Source: CAYMWF01 sp964394085 [NCBI: uncultured Gemmatimonadota bacterium] (GTDB lineage Bacteria; GCA-2686955; CAYMWF01). Taken from it: 18,157 bases of DNA. Each line of letters starts with the position of its first letter. The stretch's first letter is position 1. Made by a program: the position numbers and the translations under genes. This document shows, one piece after another, positions 1 to 7,061 of this stretch. The notes beneath the pieces were generated by a model. The model was given only the letters and a program-made list of their open reading frames with translations. It ran no database searches and was not told the origin of the DNA. The stretch is taken from positions 1 through 18,157 of the forward strand of contig CAYMWF010000054.1 of the NCBI GenBank assembly GCA_964394085.1, written 5' to 3'.

Positions 1-97
1 GGTATGGCGGCTGTGGGGTAATATTCGGCGATTTCGACTTTATCATATTAGAAAAGTGGGCAGCGGTATGGCGGCTTCCGGGTAAGATTCCTCGGCC
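1..97. repeat. Imperfect repeat pair at the left edge
   Basis: Two related units start at 1 and 65. Both begin with the same 12 bases (ggtatggcggct), then differ for three bases, then share gggtaa and attc. The period is 64 bp, which is not a multiple of three, so this is not a tandem protein repeat. The array may continue to the left of the window. The rest of 98-204 shows no supportable gene, only a 31-codon minus-strand ORF without a good ribosome binding site. Confidence 0.45.
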
Positions 98-204
98 GGT
101 GTGATCAAGAAAACTTCGAGGAGGGGAATCCGGCGCATCCCCGCCTGCGTGAGTTCGAGTCCGGAAGGAGGCGGATCAAATATCGATCAGGTTGAAATAA
201 CGTA

Positions 205-1695
205 TCAGCGGTCGGCGAGGTAACCGGCGAAGCGGGTGGCGAAAGCCATTATGGTAAGTTGCGGATTGACTCCGAGGGACGAGGGAAAGACGCTCGCATC
301 GCAGACGTAGAGGTTCCGCAGACCGTGAACGCGGAACTCCGGATCCACAACCGAGGTGCGGGGATCGGTTCCCATACGGCAGGTTCCCATCGGGTGGAAG
401 GAAATATAGCCGATTTCGGACTTGCGCACCCGGCCGGCGCGGATGCGGTCGATCTCGTCCCGCGACTCGAGTACGGGTATCCCCGCGATCGGTGTAAACA
501 CCTTTTCGGCGCCCGCCGCGAAGTAGATTTCAGAGATCGTCTCGACCCCCCTGAGGGCTTTCTCGTGATCTTCTTTGTTAAGCCTGTATGTCACGATAGG
601 AGCGTCGCCGGGGCCGGGCCGCACCCGCCCGCGCGAGGAGTCCGAGATCAGGATCCCGGTGTTGGCGATGTTCCGGAACCGGGCCATGATCTCCTTCTGG
701 GCAATCCCGAAGGAGGGCAGACCCGAAGCCTGGGCGCCCGGAGGGAGCGCCGTGGCCTCGTGCATGATGCCTTCATCGCGGTATTCATCGACATAGTAGC
801 TCTGAGAAATACCGCGCCAGCCTTCGATATCCTCGTCGAAGAGCGCCGAAGCGCGGCTGCCCGGATGGAGCCTCAGGTTTCCGCCGAGCTGCACCGCCTC
901 TTCCGCGAGCCGGCTTTTCATCAGCAGGAGCGGCGTGTATACGGCCCCGCACGCGAGCACGACCGATTTGGCGCGAACCTCGATCCGATTGGCCGGCTCC
1001 CCGGCGCCGCGTCGCGCCAGGACACCCTCCACCGCCGCGGCCGCACCGTTTTTTACAACGACCCTGGTCGCTTTGCAGTCGGCGTAGATCCTGGCGCCGG
1101 ATCGTTCCGCCATCGGCAGATAGGTGATCTCGGTGGACTGCTTGGCATTTTCGGGACACCCCGTCGGACAGACCCCGCATCCGCGACATCCACGCGCGTT
1201 CCTCGGGATCGGCCCGTGGGAGAGTCCGAGCACTTCCGCTCCGCGCTTCAGGACGGCGGCGTTGCCGCCGAGCACTTCCTCGTCACCCGGAGCTACGCTG
1301 ATGATCTTTTCCACCCGTTCGAAGCAGGGGAGGAGGTCGGCCGGCGATAGGCCCTCCAGGCCCCATCCATCCAGCACCTCGTCCGGCGCCCTGAAACAGG
1401 TTCCGGAGTTGATGACGGTGGAACCGCCGACGGCGCAGCCTATCGATATCGGAACCGGCGGAATGCCTATGGCCACCACGAAACTGTTGTTGCGGTAAAG
1501 GATCGGCAGCACATTTACGATCTTGCCCCCGCGCGCCTCCTGCGGCACGACCGGACCCTCCTCGAGAAGCACGACCTCGAGACCGGCCTCAGCCGCTTCT
1601 CCGGCCGCGACGGCCCCGCCGGCCCCGGAACCCACGACGCAGACGTCCGCCGTTTCGATCACGTCGCCGGATATCCGCTCCCGCGTAAAAATCAT
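205..1695 (-). CDS. GMC-family FAD-dependent oxidoreductase (dehydrogenase large subunit)
   Basis: A 496-residue flavoprotein of the glucose-methanol-choline family, which oxidises alcohol or sugar hydroxyl groups through FAD. The N-terminal Rossmann motif GSGAGG is at residues 22-27 and is followed by an acidic LLEEG strand end. The GMC substrate-side segment GGSTVINSGT is at 90-99. The C-terminal GMC domain has HPMGTCRMG at 434-442 (catalytic His 434) and NPQLTIMA at 477-484, where Asn 477 stands at the usual second catalytic position. A cysteine cluster, C170-x2-C173-x2-C176-x3-C180-Pro, lies between the FAD and substrate regions. There is no signal peptide, so it is probably cytoplasmic. 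The ATG is preceded by AAGGA and overlaps the stop of the upstream small-subunit gene by 4 nt, implying translational coupling. The family call is firm; substrate and electron acceptor are unknown. Confidence 0.93.
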   Translation of the reverse strand: MIFTRERISGDVIETADVCVVGSGAGGAVAAGEAAEAGLEVVLLEEGPVVPQEARGGKIVNVLPILYRNNSFVVAIGIPPVPISIGCAVGGSTVINSGTCFRAPDEVLDGWGLEGLSPADLLPCFERVEKIISVAPGDEEVLGGNAAVLKRGAEVLGLSHGPIPRNARGCRGCGVCPTGCPENAKQSTEITYLPMAERSGARIYADCKATRVVVKNGAAAAVEGVLARRGAGEPANRIEVRAKSVVLACGAVYTPLLLMKSRLAEEAVQLGGNLRLHPGSRASALFDEDIEGWRGISQSYYVDEYRDEGIMHEATALPPGAQASGLPSFGIAQKEIMARFRNIANTGILISDSSRGRVRPGPGDAPIVTYRLNKEDHEKALRGVETISEIYFAAGAEKVFTPIAGIPVLESRDEIDRIRAGRVRKSEIGYISFHPMGTCRMGTDPRTSVVDPEFRVHGLRNLYVCDASVFPSSLGVNPQLTIMAFATRFAGYLADR

Positions 1696-2069
1696 CGCCC
1701 CGGTTCCTTTTTCAGGCAGTGGCGTTCATACCCCACCTGTTTCTCCACTTCGTCGTTCGAGTAGAAAAGCATGCTGCACATCAACTTGAGCCACAGGAAG
1801 GCCGTTCTCATCAGGAAGCTCCGGCTGCGGTTCCATCGCTCGATATACCGGGCCTGGTCTTCTTCGTCCAGGGAAGTGAATCGTTTTCGTTTCCGCAGGA
1901 TGAGAACAGGCAGGTATTCGAATCCGAGGAGGGCGAGTTTCAACGAGGCTGTCGTCCTGGCGTCCAATCCTGTAAGGAACCGCTCCGCAGGCTCCTCGAT
2001 CTCGATGTCGGAACCGCCGATCGGAAAGGCTCCGCCGGGCGGATAGAACCGATCCATCAGGGCGGACAA
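1692..2069 (-). CDS. Gluconate 2-dehydrogenase subunit 3-like small protein
   Basis: About 125 residues, directly upstream of the GMC gene and overlapping it by ATGA. The N-terminal block LMDRFYPPGGAFPIGG and the C-terminal block with MLFYSNDEVEKQVGYE match, by recall, the pattern of the gluconate 2-dehydrogenase subunit 3 family: a short 'ALIPPGG' helix at the start and a 'YYS.P.....GY' segment near the end. Such proteins partner GMC-type dehydrogenases. Neither a TAT nor a Sec signal is visible. The start is uncertain. The listed start is TTG at 2069 and the first ATG is at 2057, yet the reading frame stays open to a TGA at 2121-2123, and the residues just upstream (FGLKYRRI) look like natural family sequence. 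No ATG, GTG or TTG lies in that extension, so a CTG (2087) or ATA start, or a sequencing or mutational change, is possible. Confidence 0.78.
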   Translation of the reverse strand: MSALMDRFYPPGGAFPIGGSDIEIEEPAERFLTGLDARTTASLKLALLGFEYLPVLILRKRKRFTSLDEEDQARYIERWNRSRSFLMRTAFLWLKLMCSMLFYSNDEVEKQVGYERHCLKKEPGR

Positions 2070-2182
2070 TATCCGCCGGTATTTCAGTCCGAATATGATC
2101 TCGACCCCCGTTCCCTGCTCTCAAAAGAATTAAGAAAGGGAGAGGTGTGAATAGTAATGGATGAATCCGGAAAAGGGTATTA

Positions 2183-2211
2183 TTTTTTACGCTTCGACGC
2201 AATAATATAAT
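2183..2211 (+). promoter_or_regulatory. Candidate sigma70-type promoter
   Basis: A perfect TATAAT sits at 2206-2211. The best upstream element at 17-bp spacing is the T-run at 2183-2188 (TTTTTT), which matches the -35 consensus poorly. Transcription would start near 2218, placing the CGGTGAGG sequence almost at the 5' end and giving a leader of roughly 170 nt before the HEAT gene. It rests on one good hexamer only. Confidence 0.35.
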
Positions 2212-2227
2212 CATCCGGTGAGGAAAA

Positions 2228-2260
2228 ATGATTTCAATGCAGTCACCGATTCTTGTTTGA
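2228..2260 (+). CDS. Possible 10-codon upstream ORF or leader peptide
   Basis: ATG at 2228 opens the peptide MISMQSPILV and closes with TGA at 2258-2260. It is preceded by GGTGAGG with a 4-nt spacer, the same Shine-Dalgarno-like octamer used by the HEAT gene downstream. It lies about 130 bp ahead of the HEAT start. A short ORF like this can arise by chance. No run of one amino-acid codon is present that would suggest classical attenuation. Confidence 0.2.
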   Translation: MISMQSPILV

Positions 2261-2390
2261 ATCGAGATAATCGATCGTCTAAACTGGTTTTCAGAATTTC
2301 AGGTGAAATTCGGTCAGGCAATTGTGAAGTTTTTTCGATTCCATCCAATAATAATAAGAACAACTCAATTCAATACGGTGAGGTCTTTAG

Positions 2391-3653
2391 ATGTCCGAGA
2401 AGTTTCATCAGGATTTCGAATCCAACCTTGCGAAACTCAACTCCCTGAAGAAAGAACAGGTAGAAGAAGGGCAGGTTTATTTTAATACGATCTTCAGCGC
2501 AAAATCCGTGCTGACAAAGAAGGTCATTCCTGCTTTTATCGAACGGTATCCGTTCGTTTCTGAAAAAGTCCAGTTTCACATGATGACGATGTTCCTCAAG
2601 CACAGGATAGCGGAAGCTGTTCCGGCTTTTCTGAAAGAGCTTGCCAGAAACGACCATGAGGACGAAAAGCGCGATGCCCTCATCAAAACCATTACGGATA
2701 TAAACACACCCGAAGGTTACACAGGCCTCACCCGGATTCTCGCCGGCACCGGGACGAAGCAGGTCATCCGGGCAATACTGAAAAATTACGTTGCCCTCGA
2801 TGACGCGAGATGGGCCATGGCCTGCTGGTCTCTCGCCAATCTCGAGAACGGTCAGAGAAAGTATGTTCTGAACCTGATGGCAAAAGTCGATTACCGGCGA
2901 ACCACGAAATTCGTAATCAACAGTCTCAACAGCAGCGCCACCCCGGAAGACCAGAGAGAATTCCTCGTAAAGTGTTTCCACGAACTTAATATCATCGAAA
3001 GATATCTCACTCTCCTGAAATCCCTTGATTCGGAACAGCTCGTGATGAGCGCCAGGGCTCTGAGTAAAATCGAGAGCGGTATCATGGATTACTTCGTCGA
3101 AGCACTTTCTGACCGCGATGATGAAACCCGTTTCAAGCTCCTCGAGTTGTTGGAACAGCTTGGAGACGACGGGTTGGAAGAACCTCTGAAATACCTGCTC
3201 GAGACGGATGTCAACGACAAGGTCGTTTCCAAGGCGATCAAGGTCTTCTCCGGATTCGCCGGGCCGAATTCCGTCGTATCCATCAGCAAAGGACTGCTTC
3301 GGAGGGCGGATTCCCGCGTGAGAGCCAACACGATCGAAGCTATCGAAGAAGCCGGAATTATGGCGGCCGACCTCATGAAAGATTACCTGACGGATATCAA
3401 CAACCGGGTTCGCGCCAATGCAGCCAAGGCGATCGCCAAGACAGATCCGGAGGCGGCGCTGAAAACCCTTAAAAACATGCTTGAAGAAGAAAACCCCCTC
3501 ATGAAAGCCAGCGCACTCTGGGCCCTCGGCGAGCTTCGGATGCCCGAGCATACCTCCCTCGTGGTTCCGTTCGCGGACCACCCCGAAGAAATCGTTCGAA
3601 GGAACGCTCACCGCGCTCTCGAAAAACTTTCAAACGATAAAAAAGAAAAATAA
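2391..3653 (+). CDS. HEAT-repeat protein
   Basis: A 420-residue all-helical protein with no signal peptide or membrane segment, so probably cytoplasmic. HEAT-type repeats are clearest in the C-terminal half: successive units carry RVRANTIEAIEEAG, RVRANAAKAIAKT, LMKASALWALGEL and IVRRNAHRALEKL, with the conserved valine-arginine and small-residue helix pattern. The N-terminal half is helical and contains more degenerate units. HEAT solenoids act as scaffolds for protein partners; no catalytic motif is visible. The ATG is supported by GGTGAGG at 2377-2383 with a 7-nt spacer. The C terminus is lysine-rich (NDKKEK). It is separated from the next gene by about 175 bp and appears to have its own promoter region, so I do not assign it to the exporter operon. 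Its partner is unknown. Confidence 0.85.
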   Translation: MSEKFHQDFESNLAKLNSLKKEQVEEGQVYFNTIFSAKSVLTKKVIPAFIERYPFVSEKVQFHMMTMFLKHRIAEAVPAFLKELARNDHEDEKRDALIKTITDINTPEGYTGLTRILAGTGTKQVIRAILKNYVALDDARWAMACWSLANLENGQRKYVLNLMAKVDYRRTTKFVINSLNSSATPEDQREFLVKCFHELNIIERYLTLLKSLDSEQLVMSARALSKIESGIMDYFVEALSDRDDETRFKLLELLEQLGDDGLEEPLKYLLETDVNDKVVSKAIKVFSGFAGPNSVVSISKGLLRRADSRVRANTIEAIEEAGIMAADLMKDYLTDINNRVRANAAKAIAKTDPEAALKTLKNMLEEENPLMKASALWALGELRMPEHTSLVVPFADHPEEIVRRNAHRALEKLSNDKKEK

Positions 3654-3721
3654 CCGGCAGGTGAGAGCGCTGTTGCCGGACGCCTGGTGCGCCAATAATC
3701 TTCCCCACGCTGATTATCTTT

Positions 3722-3739
3722 AAAAGCAGGTTGCTTTTT
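3722..3739 (+). terminator. Weak AU-rich hairpin before the exporter gene
   Basis: AAAAGCA pairs with TGCTTTT (7 bp, 3-nt loop GGT), followed by T then C. It lies between the HEAT stop codon and the exporter start. The stem has only two G-C pairs and the T-tract is mostly inside the stem, so it is at best a weak terminator. A second possible pairing, CCGGCA (3654-3659) with TGCCGG (3674-3679), lies just after the HEAT stop but has no T-run. Confidence 0.25.
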
Positions 3740-3829
3740 CCTTCATGAATGGCTCAATATAACGCCGACCCGTTTCGGGATGCACCCGGCTTAACCTCTC
3801 CTTATTCACCGGAAACCGGAGCGCTTTGC

Positions 3830-6139
3830 GTGAAACGCTGGATAATCGACCGGTCGACCACCCGCCCGGTTCTTACGGTTTTTCTCTGTTTGTTAGTTAC
3901 GGCGGTTATCGGAACGGGTGCGCGCTGGATATACATCGACGACGATCTGACCAAGATGGTGCCGGAAGATCTCGAGAGCCTGCGCACTCTCATCGATGTC
4001 TGGGATCAGTTCGGATCATCCGACCTCGCATTTATCGCTTTCGGCGAAAAAGGCGTGGATGCGGTGAATCCAGCCTCGCTTGCCGCCCTCTGGGACGTAA
4101 CCCGCGCCCTCGAATCGGAACCTCTTATCCGCGACGTTGTTTCCATCGCTTCCCTCACCAGGATCGACGGCGCGGACGGATTCCTCGAAATCGAAAACCT
4201 GCAGCCCACGCGGGAGGTCTCCGGCACCGAAGCTCTCGGGATTTCCGAATACATCGCCCGGCACCCGGAAATCGCGGCCCAGGTGCTGAGCGCCGACAGG
4301 GACTATCTCTGCCTGATAATCCAGCCGGAACTGGGTTTCGACGCCGCCCGGTTCGCCGGGATTCTCGAAGAAACGGCCGCTGAACTCCTCGAACCTTTCC
4401 ATGCCGTTATCGGCGGCCATCCGTACCTGATGGGTACCGTGCCGTCTTTAATCAGGGATGACGTGTTCACGCTGATGCAGATCGGTATCGCCGCCATGAT
4501 CCTGATCCTCCTGGTCAACCTGCGGAGTTTCGCCGCGGTCGGCATGATCCTCACGGTTCTCGTCCTTTCCGCCGCCGCCATGCTCGGGTTCATGGGGTGG
4601 GTAGTGTTTTTCACCGATTCTTCCAGGTTCTATTTCAGCACCATGAACACCTCGATGCCGATTGTGCTGCTGACCATCGCCAATTCGGACGGAGTCCACG
4701 TGCTCTCGCGTTTCTTCAAGGAGATGCGCAGGAATCCGGATAAAATCGCGGCGACCCGGAAAACGATGGATGCCCTTCTCCTGCCGATATTCCTGACATC
4801 GCTTACTACGGCCGCGGCTTTTTCGACCCTGGTCGCAACGCCGGTCAGATCGATGACGGGATACGGAGTCTGCACGGCGTTCGGCATCTTCAGCGCATGG
4901 ATTCTATCGGCGACGATACTGCCGGCGCTCATGGTCCTTTTCCGCTGGAATACCGGGAGCAGGGCCATAGTCACCGCCGCACCACTGGAACGCAGCGCCG
5001 GAGCTTTCGGGAAACTGGTGGTTCGTCATCCGGTAAAGGTGCTGCTGACTGGTTCCGTGATCGCCGCGGTAGTGGGAACCGGGATCGCGGATGTCAAAGC
5101 GGAAGTCAATATCGTCAATTTCTTCAAGAAGGGATCGCCGGCCTGGGAAAGCTTCGATTTCTTCGACCGGGAGCTCGCCGGCACGATGAATCTGATCGTC
5201 CGTGTCGAAGGGGATATCAGGGATCCGTCGGTTCTCCGCTCGATGGACTCGGTCGCAGACTTCCTGGAAACGCTTCCCGACGTGACCACGGCGGTTTCGA
5301 TAGCCGATGTCGTCCGAGAGATGCACCGGCTCGTGATGGATGACGACCCGGAGTACGATACGATTCCCGGCACCCGGGACAAGGTCAACAACCTGTTCAC
5401 CCTGTACGGCATGTCAGGAAACCCCGACGATTTCAGCTCCCTCGTCGACTACGAGTACAGCTCGGCCGTAATCAATGCGATGATGCAGTCGGTGTCGACC
5501 GAGCGCACCCGGGAATACGCCGACCTGACCGAAAATTTCCTGCAGAAAGAACTGTCGAATGACTGCACGTTCACGGTGACGGGCCTGCTGGTCCTCATCC
5601 GCGATTTCGCACGCCTGGTCGTGCGGGCTTCTCTCGTAAGTATTTTCGCATCGATCCTTGCCATCCTGGTGATTATCCGGCTATTCTTCCGGTCGATACG
5701 CTGGGCCGCCCTGGCGGCGATTCCGCTGGTTTCGGCCGTGGTGATAAATTTCGGCCTGATGGGTTTTTTCGGCGTGGAGCTGAGCCACATAACCGCCCTG
5801 CTCACCAGCCTGATAATCGGAGTGGGGGTCGATTTCGCCATCCATTACAGCAGCAGGTTCAGGAAGCTGATCTCGGAAGGCGTGGATCCTGACAACATCA
5901 CCGGAGAAGCGGTCGACGACGTGGGATACCCGATCATACTCGACGTAGGCTCGAACATGGGTTTCGCTGCGCTGCTCTTTTCATCTTTCATACCGGTCCT
6001 GTATGCGGGCGGGCTGATGGTGTTCGCCATGCTGTCCACGTCGATCGGAACTCTTACCGTTCTCGCCTCTGCGGCGGAGCTGATGAAGCGCGGCCTGTTC
6101 AGCGAAAAACCGGCGACTTCAGGGAGAAAAAGATTATGA
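3830..6139 (+). CDS. RND/MMPL-family inner-membrane exporter
   Basis: A 769-residue polytopic protein from the preferred GTG start. One membrane segment (about residues 11-31) is followed by a periplasmic domain (about 35-208), a bundle of five helices (about 212-371), another helix (402-420), a second periplasmic domain (about 421-595) and a final five-helix bundle (596-751). This is the internally duplicated 6+6 RND layout. The helix motif GVGVDFAIHYSSRFRKL (664 onward) and its counterpart NSDGVHVLSRFFKE in the first half are typical of MMPL/SSD-type exporters of lipids or hydrophobic molecules. The start was chosen at GTG 3830, giving VKRWIIDRS: it has GGAG at 3818-3821 with an 8-nt spacer, and the family normally begins just before the first helix. 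An in-frame ATG at 3749 would add 27 residues but has no ribosome binding site. The stop overlaps the next gene (ATGA). The substrate is unknown. Confidence 0.9.
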   Translation: MKRWIIDRSTTRPVLTVFLCLLVTAVIGTGARWIYIDDDLTKMVPEDLESLRTLIDVWDQFGSSDLAFIAFGEKGVDAVNPASLAALWDVTRALESEPLIRDVVSIASLTRIDGADGFLEIENLQPTREVSGTEALGISEYIARHPEIAAQVLSADRDYLCLIIQPELGFDAARFAGILEETAAELLEPFHAVIGGHPYLMGTVPSLIRDDVFTLMQIGIAAMILILLVNLRSFAAVGMILTVLVLSAAAMLGFMGWVVFFTDSSRFYFSTMNTSMPIVLLTIANSDGVHVLSRFFKEMRRNPDKIAATRKTMDALLLPIFLTSLTTAAAFSTLVATPVRSMTGYGVCTAFGIFSAWILSATILPALMVLFRWNTGSRAIVTAAPLERSAGAFGKLVVRHPVKVLLTGSVIAAVVGTGIADVKAEVNIVNFFKKGSPAWESFDFFDRELAGTMNLIVRVEGDIRDPSVLRSMDSVADFLETLPDVTTAVSIADVVREMHRLVMDDDPEYDTIPGTRDKVNNLFTLYGMSGNPDDFSSLVDYEYSSAVINAMMQSVSTERTREYADLTENFLQKELSNDCTFTVTGLLVLIRDFARLVVRASLVSIFASILAILVIIRLFFRSIRWAALAAIPLVSAVVINFGLMGFFGVELSHITALLTSLIIGVGVDFAIHYSSRFRKLISEGVDPDNITGEAVDDVGYPIILDVGSNMGFAALLFSSFIPVLYAGGLMVFAMLSTSIGTLTVLASAAELMKRGLFSEKPATSGRKRL

Positions 6140-6960
6140 GATCACAAGGATTCCGTCCGGACAAGAGAGCCGTTTCCGGCCTGTTTCTTCTTTTTTTACT
6201 GCTTTCAGCAGGGGTAGGGATACTTCCCGTAACGGCCGCCGCCGAAGAAGCGCCTCGTGAAATGACCGGGCTCGAAGTGGCCGAAGCCGCGGAAGCCCGG
6301 CCTCTCCCCGCGGACTTCAAAGCCGAAATGACGATGGTGCTCACCAACTCGAAGGGAAAAACCCGTGAATCGACCCTGAGATCGGTCTCGGCGGATGATA
6401 ATTCGAAGCAGATCATCTGGTTCCTCTCACCGAAAGACGATCGCGGCGTGGCTTTTCTCAAGATTGAGAAAGATTCGGGGCCCGACGAGATGCGCCTCTG
6501 GCTGCCCGCCTTCAAAAAAATCAGGCGGATATCATCGAGCAAGAAGGGCGATGCCTTCATGGGCTCCGACATCAGTTACGAGGATATGACGAGTCGCGAT
6601 TTAAACGAATACGAGTATCGTCATCTGGGCCGGGAAACGGTCGACGGCGCCGATTGTCACAAACTCGAGACGATTCCGCTGCCCGAAGCCGAATCCACGT
6701 ACAGCAAATTCGTCACCTGGATCACGGCGGACGAGTATCTGCCCGTAAAGGAGCAGACCTTCGACAAGGCGGGCCGTCATTACAAGGACAGGACCCTTCA
6801 GTACGAAAAGCTGGGCGAATATATGGTGCCGGACGAGATATTCGTGAAGAACGTGCAGAAGAACCATACCACCCGGCTGACTTTCGAAAACATGGAGGTG
6901 GACACCGGCGTGGAAGACGGTCTCTTTGCCGAGAAGAACCTGAAGCGGCTCCCCCGGTAA
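6136..6960 (+). CDS. Outer-membrane lipoprotein-sorting-type protein (LolA-like fold)
   Basis: A 274-residue secreted protein. Residues 14-36 form a Sec signal peptide (hydrophobic LFLLFLLLSAGVGIL, likely cut after VTAAA). The mature part has the pattern I associate with the LolA-like family often found beside MMPL exporters: a repetitive-beta region with TMVLTNSKGKTRESTLR, then WFLSPKDDRGVAFL, and the hallmark MRLWLPAFKKIRRISSS followed by MGSDISYEDM (119-151). These proteins are thought to carry a lipid or lipoprotein across the periplasm. There is no lipobox cysteine after the signal, so it should be soluble and periplasmic. It overlaps the exporter gene by 4 nt and has AGGGAG nine bases before its ATG. 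Strong coupling suggests it receives cargo from the exporter. Family confidence is good; cargo is unknown. Confidence 0.88.
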   Translation: MRSQGFRPDKRAVSGLFLLFLLLSAGVGILPVTAAAEEAPREMTGLEVAEAAEARPLPADFKAEMTMVLTNSKGKTRESTLRSVSADDNSKQIIWFLSPKDDRGVAFLKIEKDSGPDEMRLWLPAFKKIRRISSSKKGDAFMGSDISYEDMTSRDLNEYEYRHLGRETVDGADCHKLETIPLPEAESTYSKFVTWITADEYLPVKEQTFDKAGRHYKDRTLQYEKLGEYMVPDEIFVKNVQKNHTTRLTFENMEVDTGVEDGLFAEKNLKRLPR

Positions 6961-7007
6961 GGATTTGCAAACGAACAACCGAGTCGCCCGGGGCGGAGTA
7001 ATCCGGT

Positions 7008-7019
7008 GATGTTAACATC
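7008..7019. promoter_or_regulatory. 12-bp perfect palindrome GATGTTAACATC
   Basis: A perfect palindrome in the 101-bp gap between the LolA-like and outer-membrane barrel genes, 43 bp before the barrel start. It could be an operator for an internal promoter, but no -10 or -35 elements are evident around it, and palindromes of this length occasionally arise by chance. Confidence 0.25.
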
Positions 7020-7061
7020 CCCCCGCGATACGGTTCTTCCTTCCCACGGAACAGGTTGCCG

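Larger units (their letters stand above)
2070..2390. other. Divergent AT-rich intergenic region
   Basis: This 321-bp stretch separates the minus-strand dehydrogenase operon from the plus-strand HEAT gene. It is clearly more AT-rich than its surroundings, as expected for a region holding divergent promoters. It contains the possible N-terminal extension of the small subunit (2070-2120), a TATAAT hexamer (2206-2211), a 10-codon ORF (2228-2260) and two copies of the octamer CGGTGAGG (2216-2223 and 2376-2383), each just upstream of an ATG. No RNA gene was recognised. Confidence 0.6.

Noticed and set aside
1-97. Possible CRISPR fragment from the 64-bp repeat period
   Set aside because: The units are not identical beyond 12 bases, there are only two, and no cas gene is present.
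259-1350. 363-codon plus-strand frame opposite the GMC gene
   Set aside because: The GMC motifs on the minus strand are unambiguous. The plus-strand product is Arg- and Asp-rich without a domain.
2370-3611. 413-codon minus-strand open frame opposite the HEAT gene
   Set aside because: The plus strand has clear HEAT periodicity, a good ribosome binding site and a sensible stop. The antisense product shows no domain pattern.
3749-3829. Extended N terminus of the exporter from ATG 3749
   Set aside because: There is no ribosome binding site, and 27 polar residues would precede the first membrane helix. GTG 3830 has GGAG at good spacing and fits the family's usual start.
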